Assembly (NCBI GenBank): GCA_034933685.1 | Contig: JAYFNB010000017.1 | Location: forward strand, 1-64,000 | Reading direction: 5' to 3' | Length of the DNA: 64,000 nucleotides | DNA from: UBA8514 sp034933685 | Lineage (GTDB): Bacteria; Bacillota; Clostridia; Lachnospirales; Anaerotignaceae | Part shown: one piece after another, positions 25,419 to 33,746 of the stretch | Position numbering within the stretch: position 1 is the first letter of the stretch | Layout: each line of letters starts with the position of its first letter | Translations under genes and position numbers: made by a program | The notes under the pieces: generated by a model | Told to the model about the DNA's origin: nothing | The model's input: only the letters and a program-made list of their open reading frames with translations | Database searches by the model: none

Positions 25419-26530
25419 AAGCTATAGGAATAATTTTAGCAGGCGGAAACAGTGAAATGCGTTTGGGAGAGCTTACAAACACTAGGGCGGCAAGTGCTAT
25501 GCCCATAGGCGGATGCTATAGAACCATAGATTTTCCTCTTAGCAATATGTCTGCTTCAAGAATAAGCAAGGTTGCCGTTATAACTCAGTACAATTCCCGT
25601 TCCCTTAACGACCACTTAACAAGTTCTAAATGGTGGGATTTTGGACGTAAGCAGGGTGGATTGTTTGTATTTACGCCTTATATTAGCACCGATAATTCCT
25701 TTTGGTTCAGAGGAACGGCGGATTCAATTTACCAAAACATTTCTTTCCTTAAAAAGAGCAATGAAACTTATGTTGTAATTGCTTCTGGTGATGCAGTATA
25801 CAAAATGAACTTTCGTGATGTAATTCAGTACCATAAAGAGTCCGGTGCAGATATTACTGTTGTATACAAGGAATTAATGGATAAGGATCTTACAAAGTTT
25901 GGTATTTTGCAGATGGATGAAAGCAACAGGATAATAGAGTTTGAGGAAAAGCCTATTGAACCGCAAACAAATTGTGCATCCCTAGGTACATACGTTATAT
26001 CCAGAACACTGCTTATTGAGCTTTTAGAGCAGATAGTGCCAGAGGGAAGATATGATATCGTTAAAGACATTATCATTCGCTTCCGCAGAAAGCTTACCAT
26101 TAGGGGCTATAAATTTGATGGCTATTGGAGCAATGTTGGCGGCGGTATCAAAGACTATTATAACACCAACATGGATTTTCTGAAGCGAGAGGTACGGGAT
26201 ATATTTGTTAAACAGTATCCTTACACCACAACAAAGCCTAAAGATGAGCCACCAGTGAAATATAATTTTGGCGCAGAAGTTGCAGACACCATTGCAGGCG
26301 GAGGAAGCATTATTAATGGTAATATAAACCATTCTGTTTTGTTCAGAAGGGTGTATATAGGCGAAAACGCCGTGGTAAAAGACTCCATACTTATGGAGGG
26401 TTGCTATATTGGCAACAATTGTGTTATTGAAAATGCAATATTCGATAAGAATGTTGTTGTTTCAGAGGGCAAGCGCATCGTAGGGGAAAAAGATAACCCT
26501 GTGGTGTTAAAAAAAGGTTCAGTTGTGTAA
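25415..26530 (+). CDS. glgD: GlgD, regulatory paralogue of ADP-glucose pyrophosphorylase
   Basis: A 371-residue GlgC paralogue. The N-terminal loop is altered (ILAGGNSEMRLGELTNTRAA), with the GSRL-type catalytic residues replaced, and SGDAVYKMNF carries Ala where GlgC has His, as expected for the non-catalytic partner. A C-terminal beta-helix region remains. It overlaps glgC by 4 nt, so the two subunits are made together. No glgA, glgP or branching enzyme gene lies in the window. Confidence 0.93.
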   Translation: MKAIGIILAGGNSEMRLGELTNTRAASAMPIGGCYRTIDFPLSNMSASRISKVAVITQYNSRSLNDHLTSSKWWDFGRKQGGLFVFTPYISTDNSFWFRGTADSIYQNISFLKKSNETYVVIASGDAVYKMNFRDVIQYHKESGADITVVYKELMDKDLTKFGILQMDESNRIIEFEEKPIEPQTNCASLGTYVISRTLLIELLEQIVPEGRYDIVKDIIIRFRRKLTIRGYKFDGYWSNVGGGIKDYYNTNMDFLKREVRDIFVKQYPYTTTKPKDEPPVKYNFGAEVADTIAGGGSIINGNINHSVLFRRVYIGENAVVKDSILMEGCYIGNNCVIENAIFDKNVVVSEGKRIVGEKDNPVVLKKGSVV

Positions 26531-26627
26531 ATGTAGCGTGACGGATTATTACAACTAGTGAAATTGACTCTTTGCTTTGGAAGAAACGGGGTTGGTTTCG
26601 CCGACAAAAAAGGGGTGGACTTGATTT

Positions 26628-26927
26628 ATGGAGATTACTGACGTAAGGGTAAGGAAAGTAAACAAGGAAGGCAAAATGAAAGCCGTTATTTCGGTAACAT
26701 TTGATAACGAGTTTGTTGTTCATGACATTAAGGTTATTGAACGAGAAGAGGGCTTATTTATTGCCATGCCAAGCAGAAAAACAACAGAGGGTGAATTCCG
26801 TGACATTGCTCACCCAATTAATGCCTCAACCCGTGAAAAAATTCAGGCTGTAGTGCTTGAAAAATACAAGATTGCACTTGCAGAAATGGAAGCCGCCGAA
26901 GCAGAGGTAGTTGAAGAAGCACTATAG
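26628..26927 (+). CDS. spoVG: Septation/sporulation regulator SpoVG
   Basis: A 99-residue protein starting MEITDVRVRKVNKEGKMKA and containing GLFIAMPSRKTTEGEFRDIA and HPINASTREKIQ, the core SpoVG signature. The acidic Ala/Glu tail is typical. SpoVG binds nucleic acid and affects asymmetric septation. I looked for a sigma-H promoter upstream and found none I could defend. Terminator at 26937-26968. Confidence 0.97.
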   Translation: MEITDVRVRKVNKEGKMKAVISVTFDNEFVVHDIKVIEREEGLFIAMPSRKTTEGEFRDIAHPINASTREKIQAVVLEKYKIALAEMEAAEAEVVEEAL

Positions 26928-26936
26928 AAACAAAAA

Positions 26937-26968
26937 GCCGCAGCCAATAAAATTGGTTGCGGTTTTTT
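26937..26968 (+). terminator. Rho-independent terminator of spoVG
   Basis: CCGCAGCCAAT pairs with ATTGGTTGCGG, followed by T6. Confidence 0.9.
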
Positions 26969-27053
26969 GTTGTACACAATTATTACTTCACAGGCATAAA
27001 CTTTGGTTTTGCTAATATAATTAGATAGTAGACGAAGCTAAAGGAGGGTAAAT

Positions 27054-28610
27054 ATGCCATTTGAATTAATAAAAACGGACAAAGAAACCTACGAAACCAT
27101 AGGCAGAGGCACAACCCAAGTATTGCTGGAAGGTGATATAATTGTGCCTGATATTAAGCCGGATATTGCCCAGGTATTAAGAGTTGCGGCACAACCATAC
27201 ATTGAGGAGGACAAAGCAGCAGAAGACAGGGTAGGGTTTAAAGGCGGACTGCGCTTATGCATAATATATATGGCAAAAAAAGCGGAAAAGCCAGTACATA
27301 GTATGCAGGATACACTTACCTTTGAGGATTTTATAAACATAGACGGTGTAAATAGGCTTAGTGATGTGCAGACTTGGGTGAAGCTTACCCATTTGGAGTA
27401 TAAGCTTATTAACGACAGAAAGGTTGGCGTGAAAGCAATAGTTACAGTTTGTGCTGCTGCATGGCATAAACAAATAAATGAGATATTGCAAGACGCAGTG
27501 GGAAATGGGCTTCAGCTTAAAACATGTACAGTTTCAATGAACAAAAGTACAAATAACAAAAAGGACAGGTTTGTAATTAAGGAACAGCTGAATATAGACC
27601 GCAGTAAGCCTAATATTGGGCAAATTTTGGAGTGTGATATAACCCTTTGCCAAAAAGAGGTTAGGGCAGTAAACGGTGGCGTAAGTGTGAAGGGTGAAGG
27701 TGCTGTTAGTGTGCTTTACACAGGGGAAGACCAGGAAAGCATAGTGGAGCTAGGTGAATTTTGGCTGCCATTTAATGGTGTTGTTGAAATTGATGAAGTT
27801 ACCCAAGAAATGTACCCTCATGCTGACCTTACAGTGGAAAAAATTGATGCATATGTTTTGCCCAACGAAGATGGAGAAGATAGGGTAGTGGATTTAGAAA
27901 TAACGGTGCAGGCAGTTGCTGGTGCAGATGAAACAAGGAAGCAGGAATTTATTACTGATGCCTATACTACCCACGGGCAGGTGGAGATTGAAACCCAGGA
28001 GATGGAATACATGCAGATGGTTGGCAGAAACACAACTCGTGCCAACATTAAAGAAAACCTTTCGCTGGAAAAAAATATGCCTGATATTATGCAGGTGGTT
28101 AAGGCGTGGGGCACAGCTATACTGGATGAGTCTGCAGTTGTAGATGACAGAGTGAATGCAAGCGGAGCAATTGCTCTTCAGGTAATGTATATAGCAAAGG
28201 ACGATGACAGCCCAGTTGAGGTGGCAGAATTTTTACTTCCATTTGAGCAGACTGTAGAGGTAATGGGTGCAAAAGCAAAAGATGAAGCAGAGGTTAACGT
28301 TTGTGTTGAAAAGGTGTCCATAAATATGCTTAGTGGGCGAGAGATAGAGGCAACGGCTACCCTTATTATAGAAACACAGATTGCCAGAAAAGAAATACAG
28401 CAGGTAATTAGCGGAATAGAAGAATCTCAGGAGCAATGCCCACGGAAGTTATATTCTGTTGTTGTGTATGTGGTGCAAAAAGGAGACTCTTTGTGGAGTA
28501 TTGCAAAAAAATACAACACAACTGTAAATGACATTCTGCAAGTAAATGATATTGAAAACCCTGATTTAATATATCCTGGGCAAAAGATATTAATACTTCG
28601 AAGGTTATAG
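27054..28610 (+). CDS. SPOCS (DUF3794) and LysM spore coat morphogenesis protein, SipL-like
   Basis: A 518-residue protein with repeated SPOCS/DUF3794 modules (VPDIKPDIAQVLRVAAQPYI near the start, and MPDIMQVVKAWGTAILDESA near residue 342) and a C-terminal LysM domain (YVVQKGDSLWSIAKKYNTTV to GQKILIL, about 475-517). This architecture is that of SipL, the Clostridioides protein that binds SpoIVA to encase the forespore. A possible sigma-E -10 (CATAAACT, 26995-27002) is weak. AAGGAGGG precedes the ATG. It supports a spore-forming organism. Confidence 0.88.
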   Translation: MPFELIKTDKETYETIGRGTTQVLLEGDIIVPDIKPDIAQVLRVAAQPYIEEDKAAEDRVGFKGGLRLCIIYMAKKAEKPVHSMQDTLTFEDFINIDGVNRLSDVQTWVKLTHLEYKLINDRKVGVKAIVTVCAAAWHKQINEILQDAVGNGLQLKTCTVSMNKSTNNKKDRFVIKEQLNIDRSKPNIGQILECDITLCQKEVRAVNGGVSVKGEGAVSVLYTGEDQESIVELGEFWLPFNGVVEIDEVTQEMYPHADLTVEKIDAYVLPNEDGEDRVVDLEITVQAVAGADETRKQEFITDAYTTHGQVEIETQEMEYMQMVGRNTTRANIKENLSLEKNMPDIMQVVKAWGTAILDESAVVDDRVNASGAIALQVMYIAKDDDSPVEVAEFLLPFEQTVEVMGAKAKDEAEVNVCVEKVSINMLSGREIEATATLIIETQIARKEIQQVISGIEESQEQCPRKLYSVVVYVVQKGDSLWSIAKKYNTTVNDILQVNDIENPDLIYPGQKILILRRL

Positions 28611-28635
28611 TGGATAAAAATTAATGTTAGCATTT

Positions 28636-28673
28636 AAAAAAACTCCGCCACATTAAAAAGTGACGGAGTTTTA
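28636..28673. terminator. Terminator
   Basis: AAAACTCCG pairs with CGGAGTTTT around a CAC/GTG inner stem. It ends the SipL-like gene. Confidence 0.85.
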
Positions 28674-28683
28674 AGCTGTTAAA

Positions 28684-28832
28684 CAACCTTAGGCGTTGCC
28701 CAAACCCACTTGCTTTTTGAAAAATCAAGACCAAAAACTTTTATTAAACATGCATACCCATGCGGGTTTAAGTGTGTCAAGGGCGAAAACCTTGTGGGTA
28801 TTTGAGGGCAAAGCACTCAAGGGTTGGAGTTT
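28684..28832 (+). repeat. Dispersed hairpin-rich repeat, copy 2
   Basis: Full-length copy: CCTTAGGCGTTGCCCAAACC at the left, CTTGTGGGTATTTGAGGGCA and a CTCAAGGGTT end at the right. It lies directly against the stop codon of the minus-strand NifX-like gene and may serve as its 3' end. Confidence 0.85.
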
Positions 28833-29192
28833 TTAGTGATGACATACATGGTCTTCACCGTGATGGTTGCAGCGGGCTTCAAGGTTCCCTATTTTTTCGC
28901 CACTTAAGTATTTAGTAATAGCCTGTTGGGCAGAACCATCAACACCGGGCAAAACTTCAATGCCGTTTTCAGTAAGGGCATTAATAGCACCGCCGCCAAT
29001 TCCTCCACAAATAAGAAGTTTTACACCATTTTCTTTTAAACGAACAGCTAAAGCACCGTGTCCGCTATCTGAGGTGTCAATCTTTTTGGTATCCAAAATT
29101 TTGTGGTCTTGAACATCGAAAATGGTAAATTCCTTGCTTTGACCAAAGTGCTGAAATATTTCTTCGTTTTGTGTTGGCATTGCTATTTTCAT
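28833..29192 (-). CDS. NifX/NifB-family (dinitrogenase iron-molybdenum cofactor) protein
   Basis: A 119-residue single-domain protein: MKIAMPTQNEEIFQHFGQSK and LLICGGIGGGAINALTENGI are diagnostic of the small NifX/NafY/YjeV-type family that binds FeMo- or Fe-S-type cofactors. The C-terminus ends CNHHGEDHVCHH, a compact His/Cys cluster suited to metal binding. No nitrogenase genes are nearby; in non-fixing Clostridia these proteins are often stand-alone and presumed to handle metal or Fe-S cargo. A good AGGAGG site lies upstream. Confidence 0.88.
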   Translation of the reverse strand: MKIAMPTQNEEIFQHFGQSKEFTIFDVQDHKILDTKKIDTSDSGHGALAVRLKENGVKLLICGGIGGGAINALTENGIEVLPGVDGSAQQAITKYLSGEKIGNLEARCNHHGEDHVCHH

Positions 29193-29277
29193 GTTTATAT
29201 CCTCCTTGAATTTTAAAATATTGTATGTTAAGTATAAAGATTATACACACATTAATGACATAAATCAATAACGTAAT

Positions 29278-29306
29278 TTGACTTTTTTAACTATTGTTAG
29301 TAGAAT
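29278..29306 (+). promoter_or_regulatory. Promoter of the aminopeptidase gene
   Basis: TTGACT at 29278-29283, 17-bp spacer, TAGAAT at 29301-29306. This is an ordinary spacer, unlike the 19-bp class at 45-54 kb. Confidence 0.65.
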
Positions 29307-29377
29307 AATAATATTGGTAATTTTGGATAATAGAAGTGATAGCACTTTTGCAATATATCTAATAAGGAGGACAAAAA

Positions 29378-30490
29378 ATGGACGAAAGAGACAAAGTATT
29401 AGCGAAAAATTTGGTTGAATATTCCTGCCGTGTTAAAGAGGGAGAAAATGTTTACATTAGCTGCAACGGAGTTGGGCCAATTCCGCTTGTTAAACAAATA
29501 ATAAAAGAAGTGTATAAAGCAGGCGGTACACCTTTTTTGGAAATGAAAACATCAGGGCTGGAGAGAGAAATGCTTTTAGGAGCAACAGAACAGCAGCTTA
29601 AAATGATGGCAGAATTTGAATGCGAAAAAATGCGTAAAATGGACGCATTTATTGGTGTGCGTGGAGAGGACAACCTTACAGAAATGTCCGATGTTCCAGA
29701 GGAAAAATTAAAAATGTATTCTGTTTTTGTAACACGTCCTTTAAATGACATAAGAGTACCACATACAAAGTGGGTTGTACTTCGTTACCCAACACCAAGC
29801 ATGGCACAGTCGGCAAGTGCAAGCCTTGAGGCATTTGAGGATTTTTATTACAAGGTTTGCAATTTAGACTACAGCAAGATGTCTGTGGCTATGGATAATC
29901 TTGTTACCCTCATGAACAAAACCGATAAAGTTCATATTAAAGGCGTGGGCACAGAGCTTACTTTCTCTATAAAAGATATTCCGGCCATAAAATGCGCAGG
30001 TGAATGCAATATTCCAGATGGAGAGGTATACACAGCACCAGTTAAGGATTCCATTAACGGAACACTTACTTACAATACTCCAAGTGAATATAATTCTTTT
30101 ACATTTGAACATGTAAGCCTTACATTTAAGGATGGAAAAATTGTGGATTGCTCTGCAAATGATACTGACCGTCTTAACAAAATTTTTGACACCGATGAAG
30201 GTGCAAGGTATGTGGGTGAATTTGCCATAGGTGTAAATCCATATATCACAAAGGCAATGAACAACATTTTGTTTGATGAGAAAATTATGGGAAGCTTCCA
30301 TTTTACACCAGGCAATTGCTATGAAGATGCTGAAAATGGCAACAGGTCTGCAATTCATTGGGATCTGGTGTGCATTCAAACACCTGAATATGGTGGCGGA
30401 GAAATTTATTTTGATGACGTGCTTATAAGAAAAGACGGAAGATTTGTAATTGAACCTCTTATGTGCCTTAATCCAGAAAACCTTATATAA
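29378..30490 (+). CDS. Aminopeptidase, M29 family
   Basis: A 370-residue leucyl aminopeptidase of the thermophilic M29/AmpS type, a cytoplasmic dinuclear-metal peptidase. Likely ligand-bearing motifs are GECNIPDGEVYTAP (Glu pair, about residues 210-220), EFAIGVNPYI, MGSFHFTPGNCY (His) and HWDLVCI. The N-terminal domain (VKEGENVYIS, GGTPFLEMKT) is also typical. Monocistronic, with a recognisable promoter. Role in peptide turnover is inferred from the family. Confidence 0.9.
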   Translation: MDERDKVLAKNLVEYSCRVKEGENVYISCNGVGPIPLVKQIIKEVYKAGGTPFLEMKTSGLEREMLLGATEQQLKMMAEFECEKMRKMDAFIGVRGEDNLTEMSDVPEEKLKMYSVFVTRPLNDIRVPHTKWVVLRYPTPSMAQSASASLEAFEDFYYKVCNLDYSKMSVAMDNLVTLMNKTDKVHIKGVGTELTFSIKDIPAIKCAGECNIPDGEVYTAPVKDSINGTLTYNTPSEYNSFTFEHVSLTFKDGKIVDCSANDTDRLNKIFDTDEGARYVGEFAIGVNPYITKAMNNILFDEKIMGSFHFTPGNCYEDAENGNRSAIHWDLVCIQTPEYGGGEIYFDDVLIRKDGRFVIEPLMCLNPENLI

Positions 30491-30565
30491 AAATAGTATA
30501 GACAAACCAGCATTAATGCCGTAGAATATAGAGTTGCAAAACCAAAGAGAATGGAGTATTTACAG

Positions 30566-32215
30566 ATGGAGAAAAAAAATGAAATAACAGTAGTGGGACA
30601 TAAAAATCCCGATACAGACTCTATTTGTTCGGCTATAGCATATGCAAACCTTAAAAACCATATTTCTGATTCGCATCACTATGTTGCAAAAAGATGTGGC
30701 GATATAAGTAAGGAAACATCCTATGTGCTGGACAGATTTTCCGTTGCCTACCCGCTGTGCATTGCAGATGTACGCACACAGGTTAGTGATATTGAAATTA
30801 AACAAGTTGATGGTGTAAGCGGAGATATATCAATTAAAAAAGCATATGGCCTTATGAAAAAGCAAAATGCCGTTACCCTTGCAGTTACCAAGGCAGATGG
30901 CAGAATAGAAGGTGTTATTACCATTGGCGATATTGCGGCTTCGGATATGGATGTGTATGACAGCAGGATTGTATCTAAAGCCAATACATCTTACAAAAAT
31001 ATAGTTGAAACCCTTGATGGACGTGTGCTTTGTGGAGACATAAACGGTTTTTTTAACGAGGGCAAGGTAACTATTGCGGCGAACACACCAGACCTTATGG
31101 AGGAATATATTTCTGCCAAGGACTTAGTTGTTACGGGAAACCGCTTTGAAAGCCAGTTTTTTGCTGTTGAAATGGGCATAAGCTGCATGGTTGTTTGCAC
31201 CAACAACGATGTTTCGGACACTATTTTGAAACATGCAAAGGAAAAAGGCTGTGTAATTATTTCCTCGCCTTACGATTCTTATACTGTAGCAAGGCTTATT
31301 AACCAAAGTATGCCAATAAAATATTTTATGTCTAGCAAAAACCTGCTTACCTTTAACATTGATGATTTCACCAATGATGTTAAAGAGGTAATGGCTAAAA
31401 ATCGCCATCGTTATTTCCCTGTGCTTAATGAAAAAGGCGAATACATAGGTCAAATTTCTAAGCGTAGTTTCTTGGACATGGAAAAGAAAAAGCTTATTTT
31501 GGTTGACCACAACGAGAAAAACCAAGCAGTCGATGGAGTTGAGTACGCAGAAATTATAGAAATTATCGACCACCACCGTTTAGGAAGTTTGGAAACAATG
31601 AACCCTGTGTTTTTCCGCAATCAGCCCCTTGGCTGTACCGCAACCATTGTGTACCAAATGTATAACGAAAACGGAGTGGAGATAACGGCTGAAATAGCAG
31701 GAATTTTGTGTTCCGCAATTATTTCGGATACACTTATGTTCCGTTCGCCAACATGTACGGCAGTTGACAAAATGGCGGCAGAGCATTTGGCGGACCTTGC
31801 TGGAATTAATATACAGGAATTTGCAGAGGAAATGTTTTCTGCAGGCAGCAGCTTGAAAGAGCGCAGTGATGAAGAGATTTTTTACCAAGACTATAAGGAA
31901 TTCACAAACAGCGGCATAAATTTTGGCGTGGGACAGATTACTTCCATGAATGCCAATGATTTACAGGTTTTGAAATTACGCATGAATAATTATATGGATA
32001 AGCAAATTGCAAAAGTCGGTATGGATATAATTATTTTTATGCTTACCAATATTATTGATGAGTCCTCAATTTTAGTGGTTAAGGGCGCAAGAGCCAAGGA
32101 GCTTTTAGGAACAGTATATGGCAATGAATTTGATGGAGACAGCATATTTGTGGCAGGAATGGTTTCCAGAAAAAAACAGCTTATACCAGATTTAATTCAG
32201 GCTATTCAACAGTAA
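30566..32215 (+). CDS. Manganese-dependent inorganic pyrophosphatase with CBS and DRTGG domains
   Basis: A 549-residue family II pyrophosphatase. The N-terminal DHH half has VVGHKNPDTDSICSAIAYA (metal ligands), interrupted by a pair of CBS domains flanking a DRTGG domain (about residues 65-300), then DHHRLGS and the C-terminal DHHA2 domain. CBS-PPases are regulated by adenine nucleotides and Ap4A. The ATG at 30566 is taken because GGAG lies 9 nt ahead; the upstream ATG at 30551 has only AAAGAGA. A repeat copy begins right at the stop. Confidence 0.93.
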   Translation: MEKKNEITVVGHKNPDTDSICSAIAYANLKNHISDSHHYVAKRCGDISKETSYVLDRFSVAYPLCIADVRTQVSDIEIKQVDGVSGDISIKKAYGLMKKQNAVTLAVTKADGRIEGVITIGDIAASDMDVYDSRIVSKANTSYKNIVETLDGRVLCGDINGFFNEGKVTIAANTPDLMEEYISAKDLVVTGNRFESQFFAVEMGISCMVVCTNNDVSDTILKHAKEKGCVIISSPYDSYTVARLINQSMPIKYFMSSKNLLTFNIDDFTNDVKEVMAKNRHRYFPVLNEKGEYIGQISKRSFLDMEKKKLILVDHNEKNQAVDGVEYAEIIEIIDHHRLGSLETMNPVFFRNQPLGCTATIVYQMYNENGVEITAEIAGILCSAIISDTLMFRSPTCTAVDKMAAEHLADLAGINIQEFAEEMFSAGSSLKERSDEEIFYQDYKEFTNSGINFGVGQITSMNANDLQVLKLRMNNYMDKQIAKVGMDIIIFMLTNIIDESSILVVKGARAKELLGTVYGNEFDGDSIFVAGMVSRKKQLIPDLIQAIQQ

Positions 32216-32303
32216 AAACCTTGGGCGTTGCCCAAACCTACTTGCTTTTTGAAAAAAGCAAGGCCAAAAACTTTAGTGAAACCCGCATAGATATGCGGGT
32301 TTC
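32214..32303 (+). repeat. Dispersed hairpin-rich repeat, copy 3 (truncated)
   Basis: Left half only: CCTTGGGCGTTGCCCAAACC, the AAGCAAG hairpin and the CCCGCATAGATATGCGGG hairpin, then divergence. The right half seen in the other copies is missing. Confidence 0.8.
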
Positions 32304-32391
32304 GTGCTTTAGGAAGACTTACAAATTTAAATAAATACTTACTTTTACCATACTAGCAACTAAATTAAGGCACAAGGTGACTTGATTTAAA

Positions 32392-32414
32392 GGGTGTAGA
32401 CAAAGTCTACACCC
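32392..32414 (-). terminator. Terminator of the unknown gene at 32.4 kb
   Basis: Perfect 10-bp stem GGGTGTAGAC / GTCTACACCC with a 3-nt loop. On the minus strand a short T stretch follows. Confidence 0.75.
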
Positions 32415-32419
32415 GTATT

Positions 32420-32866
32420 TTATAATTTCCCAAGCAATGCCAGGGTCATCAGTACGCCTGTAAGCTTTGCGCTGGCTGGGTCTATTATTTCCGCAGGTTG
32501 TTCAGCATTAACTTTTTCTCCGTTGCTTTGCATTTCAATTTCTTTTTTAGGGTTGGAGATTTTGCCAATGGAGTCTTGTATATTTTCAGCCGCACGCAAA
32601 AGCGTAAGCATTTCAATTGCATTGTCAATTTGGGGTAGTGCCGTGGGAGATGAAAAACCTTTTAATGCACGCAAAAGTACAACCTCTCTTGGAGGTTTTT
32701 TCTTTACCTTATCTTCTTCACCTTCTGCTGCTAAATACAGCTTTCGCACGTAGTTTTTGTGGAAATTATTCTTCAGTAAATCTATTGCATTGTACACATC
32801 TTCATCTATTGGGTTAATGTTTTTAAGCTGCTTTGTAAGCTCGTAAATACGATCTTTTTCGCCCAT
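32420..32866 (-). CDS. Unknown 148-residue protein
   Basis: I do not recognise a family. The protein is mostly helical and charged: N-terminal IYELTKQLKNINPIDEDVYN, a Lys-rich middle, a helix pair around residues 75-100, and a short hydrophobic C-terminus (LTGVLMTLALLGKL). No signal peptide. It has a good AGG-type ribosome site and a clean terminator, so it is a real stand-alone gene. Because the hydrophobic tail is short, association with a membrane or with coat proteins is only a guess. Confidence 0.6.
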   Translation of the reverse strand: MGEKDRIYELTKQLKNINPIDEDVYNAIDLLKNNFHKNYVRKLYLAAEGEEDKVKKKPPREVVLLRALKGFSSPTALPQIDNAIEMLTLLRAAENIQDSIGKISNPKKEIEMQSNGEKVNAEQPAEIIDPASAKLTGVLMTLALLGKL

Positions 32867-33267
32867 ATTAAACCTCCAAAGGGTATTTATACAATTATAT
32901 TAAAAGCAATGAAGATTTATCCATAAAATTGTTACTAGGTTGTCAATGTATACAAAATATCTGTGTTGTTAAAATTAAAGAAAATTATTTACCTTTTTCT
33001 TTTAAAACAGTAATTTTATATAATTTCCTCCAAAGTTTCGATGAAATATTATGCAAAGATGTAGAATTTGTGAGTTGGTAATATAAAACTGTAGAATACT
33101 ATTGTAATGTATAATAATTTCGAGTAAAATTATAGACGGTATTTTTATATGAAATTCACAGTTTTTTTAACAAAAAACTGACAAAAAGTCCTCGTGTTGT
33201 AGAAGATGTGAGCATTATGTTTTAATTTATTGGGGTTTTGGGGGAAAAGAATTTTAGGAGGAAATTT
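32867..33267. promoter_or_regulatory. Upstream region of the hydrogenase operon
   Basis: About 400 bp, AT-rich, no coding frame. Features seen: a TATAAT at 33110-33115; TGTAGAAT twice (33060-33067 and 33090-33097), exactly 30 bp apart; and an inverted repeat CAGTTTTTT / AAAAAACTG (33159-33180) around TAAC. The repeat spacing equals about three helical turns, which suggests a regulator site. The strong ribosome site TAGGAGG lies just before 33268. Confidence 0.5.
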
Positions 33268-33744
33268 ATGAGTAAAACATTTGATTTTACGGTTGTGGAC
33301 AGCGCCATGGAAGAGTTTGGCTGCCAGCCCAAAAGCGTGATTGCAGTGCTTCAATACATACAGGAGCACTACAGGTATTTGCCAAGAGAAATTTTCCCGT
33401 ATTTGGCAAGAAAAATAGGCGTAAGTGAAGCTCAAATTTATAGTGTTGCTACATTTTACGAAAATTTTTCCCTTGAGCCTAAAGGGAAATATGTAATTAA
33501 GGTTTGCGATGGAACAGCATGTCATGTTAGAAAATCAATACCTATACTTGAAAGACTTAGAAGTGACCTTAGCCTTAGCTTGGGAAAAGTAACTACAGAT
33601 GATATGCTTTTTACAGTGGAAACGGTGTCTTGCCTTGGTGCGTGTGGTCTTGCACCGGTTTTAACTGTTAACGATAAAGTGTACCCTGCCATGACGCCAG
33701 ACAAAGCCAGCCAGCTTTTGGCTAACCTTAGGGAGGAGGAATAA
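33268..33744 (+). CDS. Hydrogenase subunit HydC (NuoE-like [2Fe-2S] protein)
   Basis: A 158-residue thioredoxin-like [2Fe-2S] subunit. The helical N-terminus (PKSVIAVLQYIQEHYRYLP) and the four Cys ligands in KVCDGTACHVRKS and SCLGACGLAP are those of NuoE/HydC. In the trimeric bifurcating or NADH-linked [FeFe]-hydrogenase it passes electrons beside the flavin subunit. ATG at 33268 behind TAGGAGG is preferred over the GTG-type extension to 33238. First of four genes with gaps of 2-4 nt. Confidence 0.93.
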   Translation: MSKTFDFTVVDSAMEEFGCQPKSVIAVLQYIQEHYRYLPREIFPYLARKIGVSEAQIYSVATFYENFSLEPKGKYVIKVCDGTACHVRKSIPILERLRSDLSLSLGKVTTDDMLFTVETVSCLGACGLAPVLTVNDKVYPAMTPDKASQLLANLREEE

Positions 33745-33746
33745 TT

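Noticed and set aside
26531..26627. Sigma-H promoter expected upstream of spoVG
   Set aside because: No RNAGGAWWW/RNNGAAT pair was found in the short gap; a TTGACT there lacks a -10 at either 17 or 19 bp.
26995..27002. CATAAACT as a sigma-E -10 box of the SipL-like gene
   Set aside because: No matching -35 at the proper distance; kept only as a remark.
29278..29306. TTGACT promoter of the aminopeptidase as a fifth MerR-type site
   Set aside because: Its spacer is 17 bp and the inner sequence does not resemble the four 19-bp sites.
32960..32985. Rex-like site TTGTTAA upstream of the hydrogenase operon
   Set aside because: Only one half matches TTGTTAANNNNTTAACAA; the other half does not.
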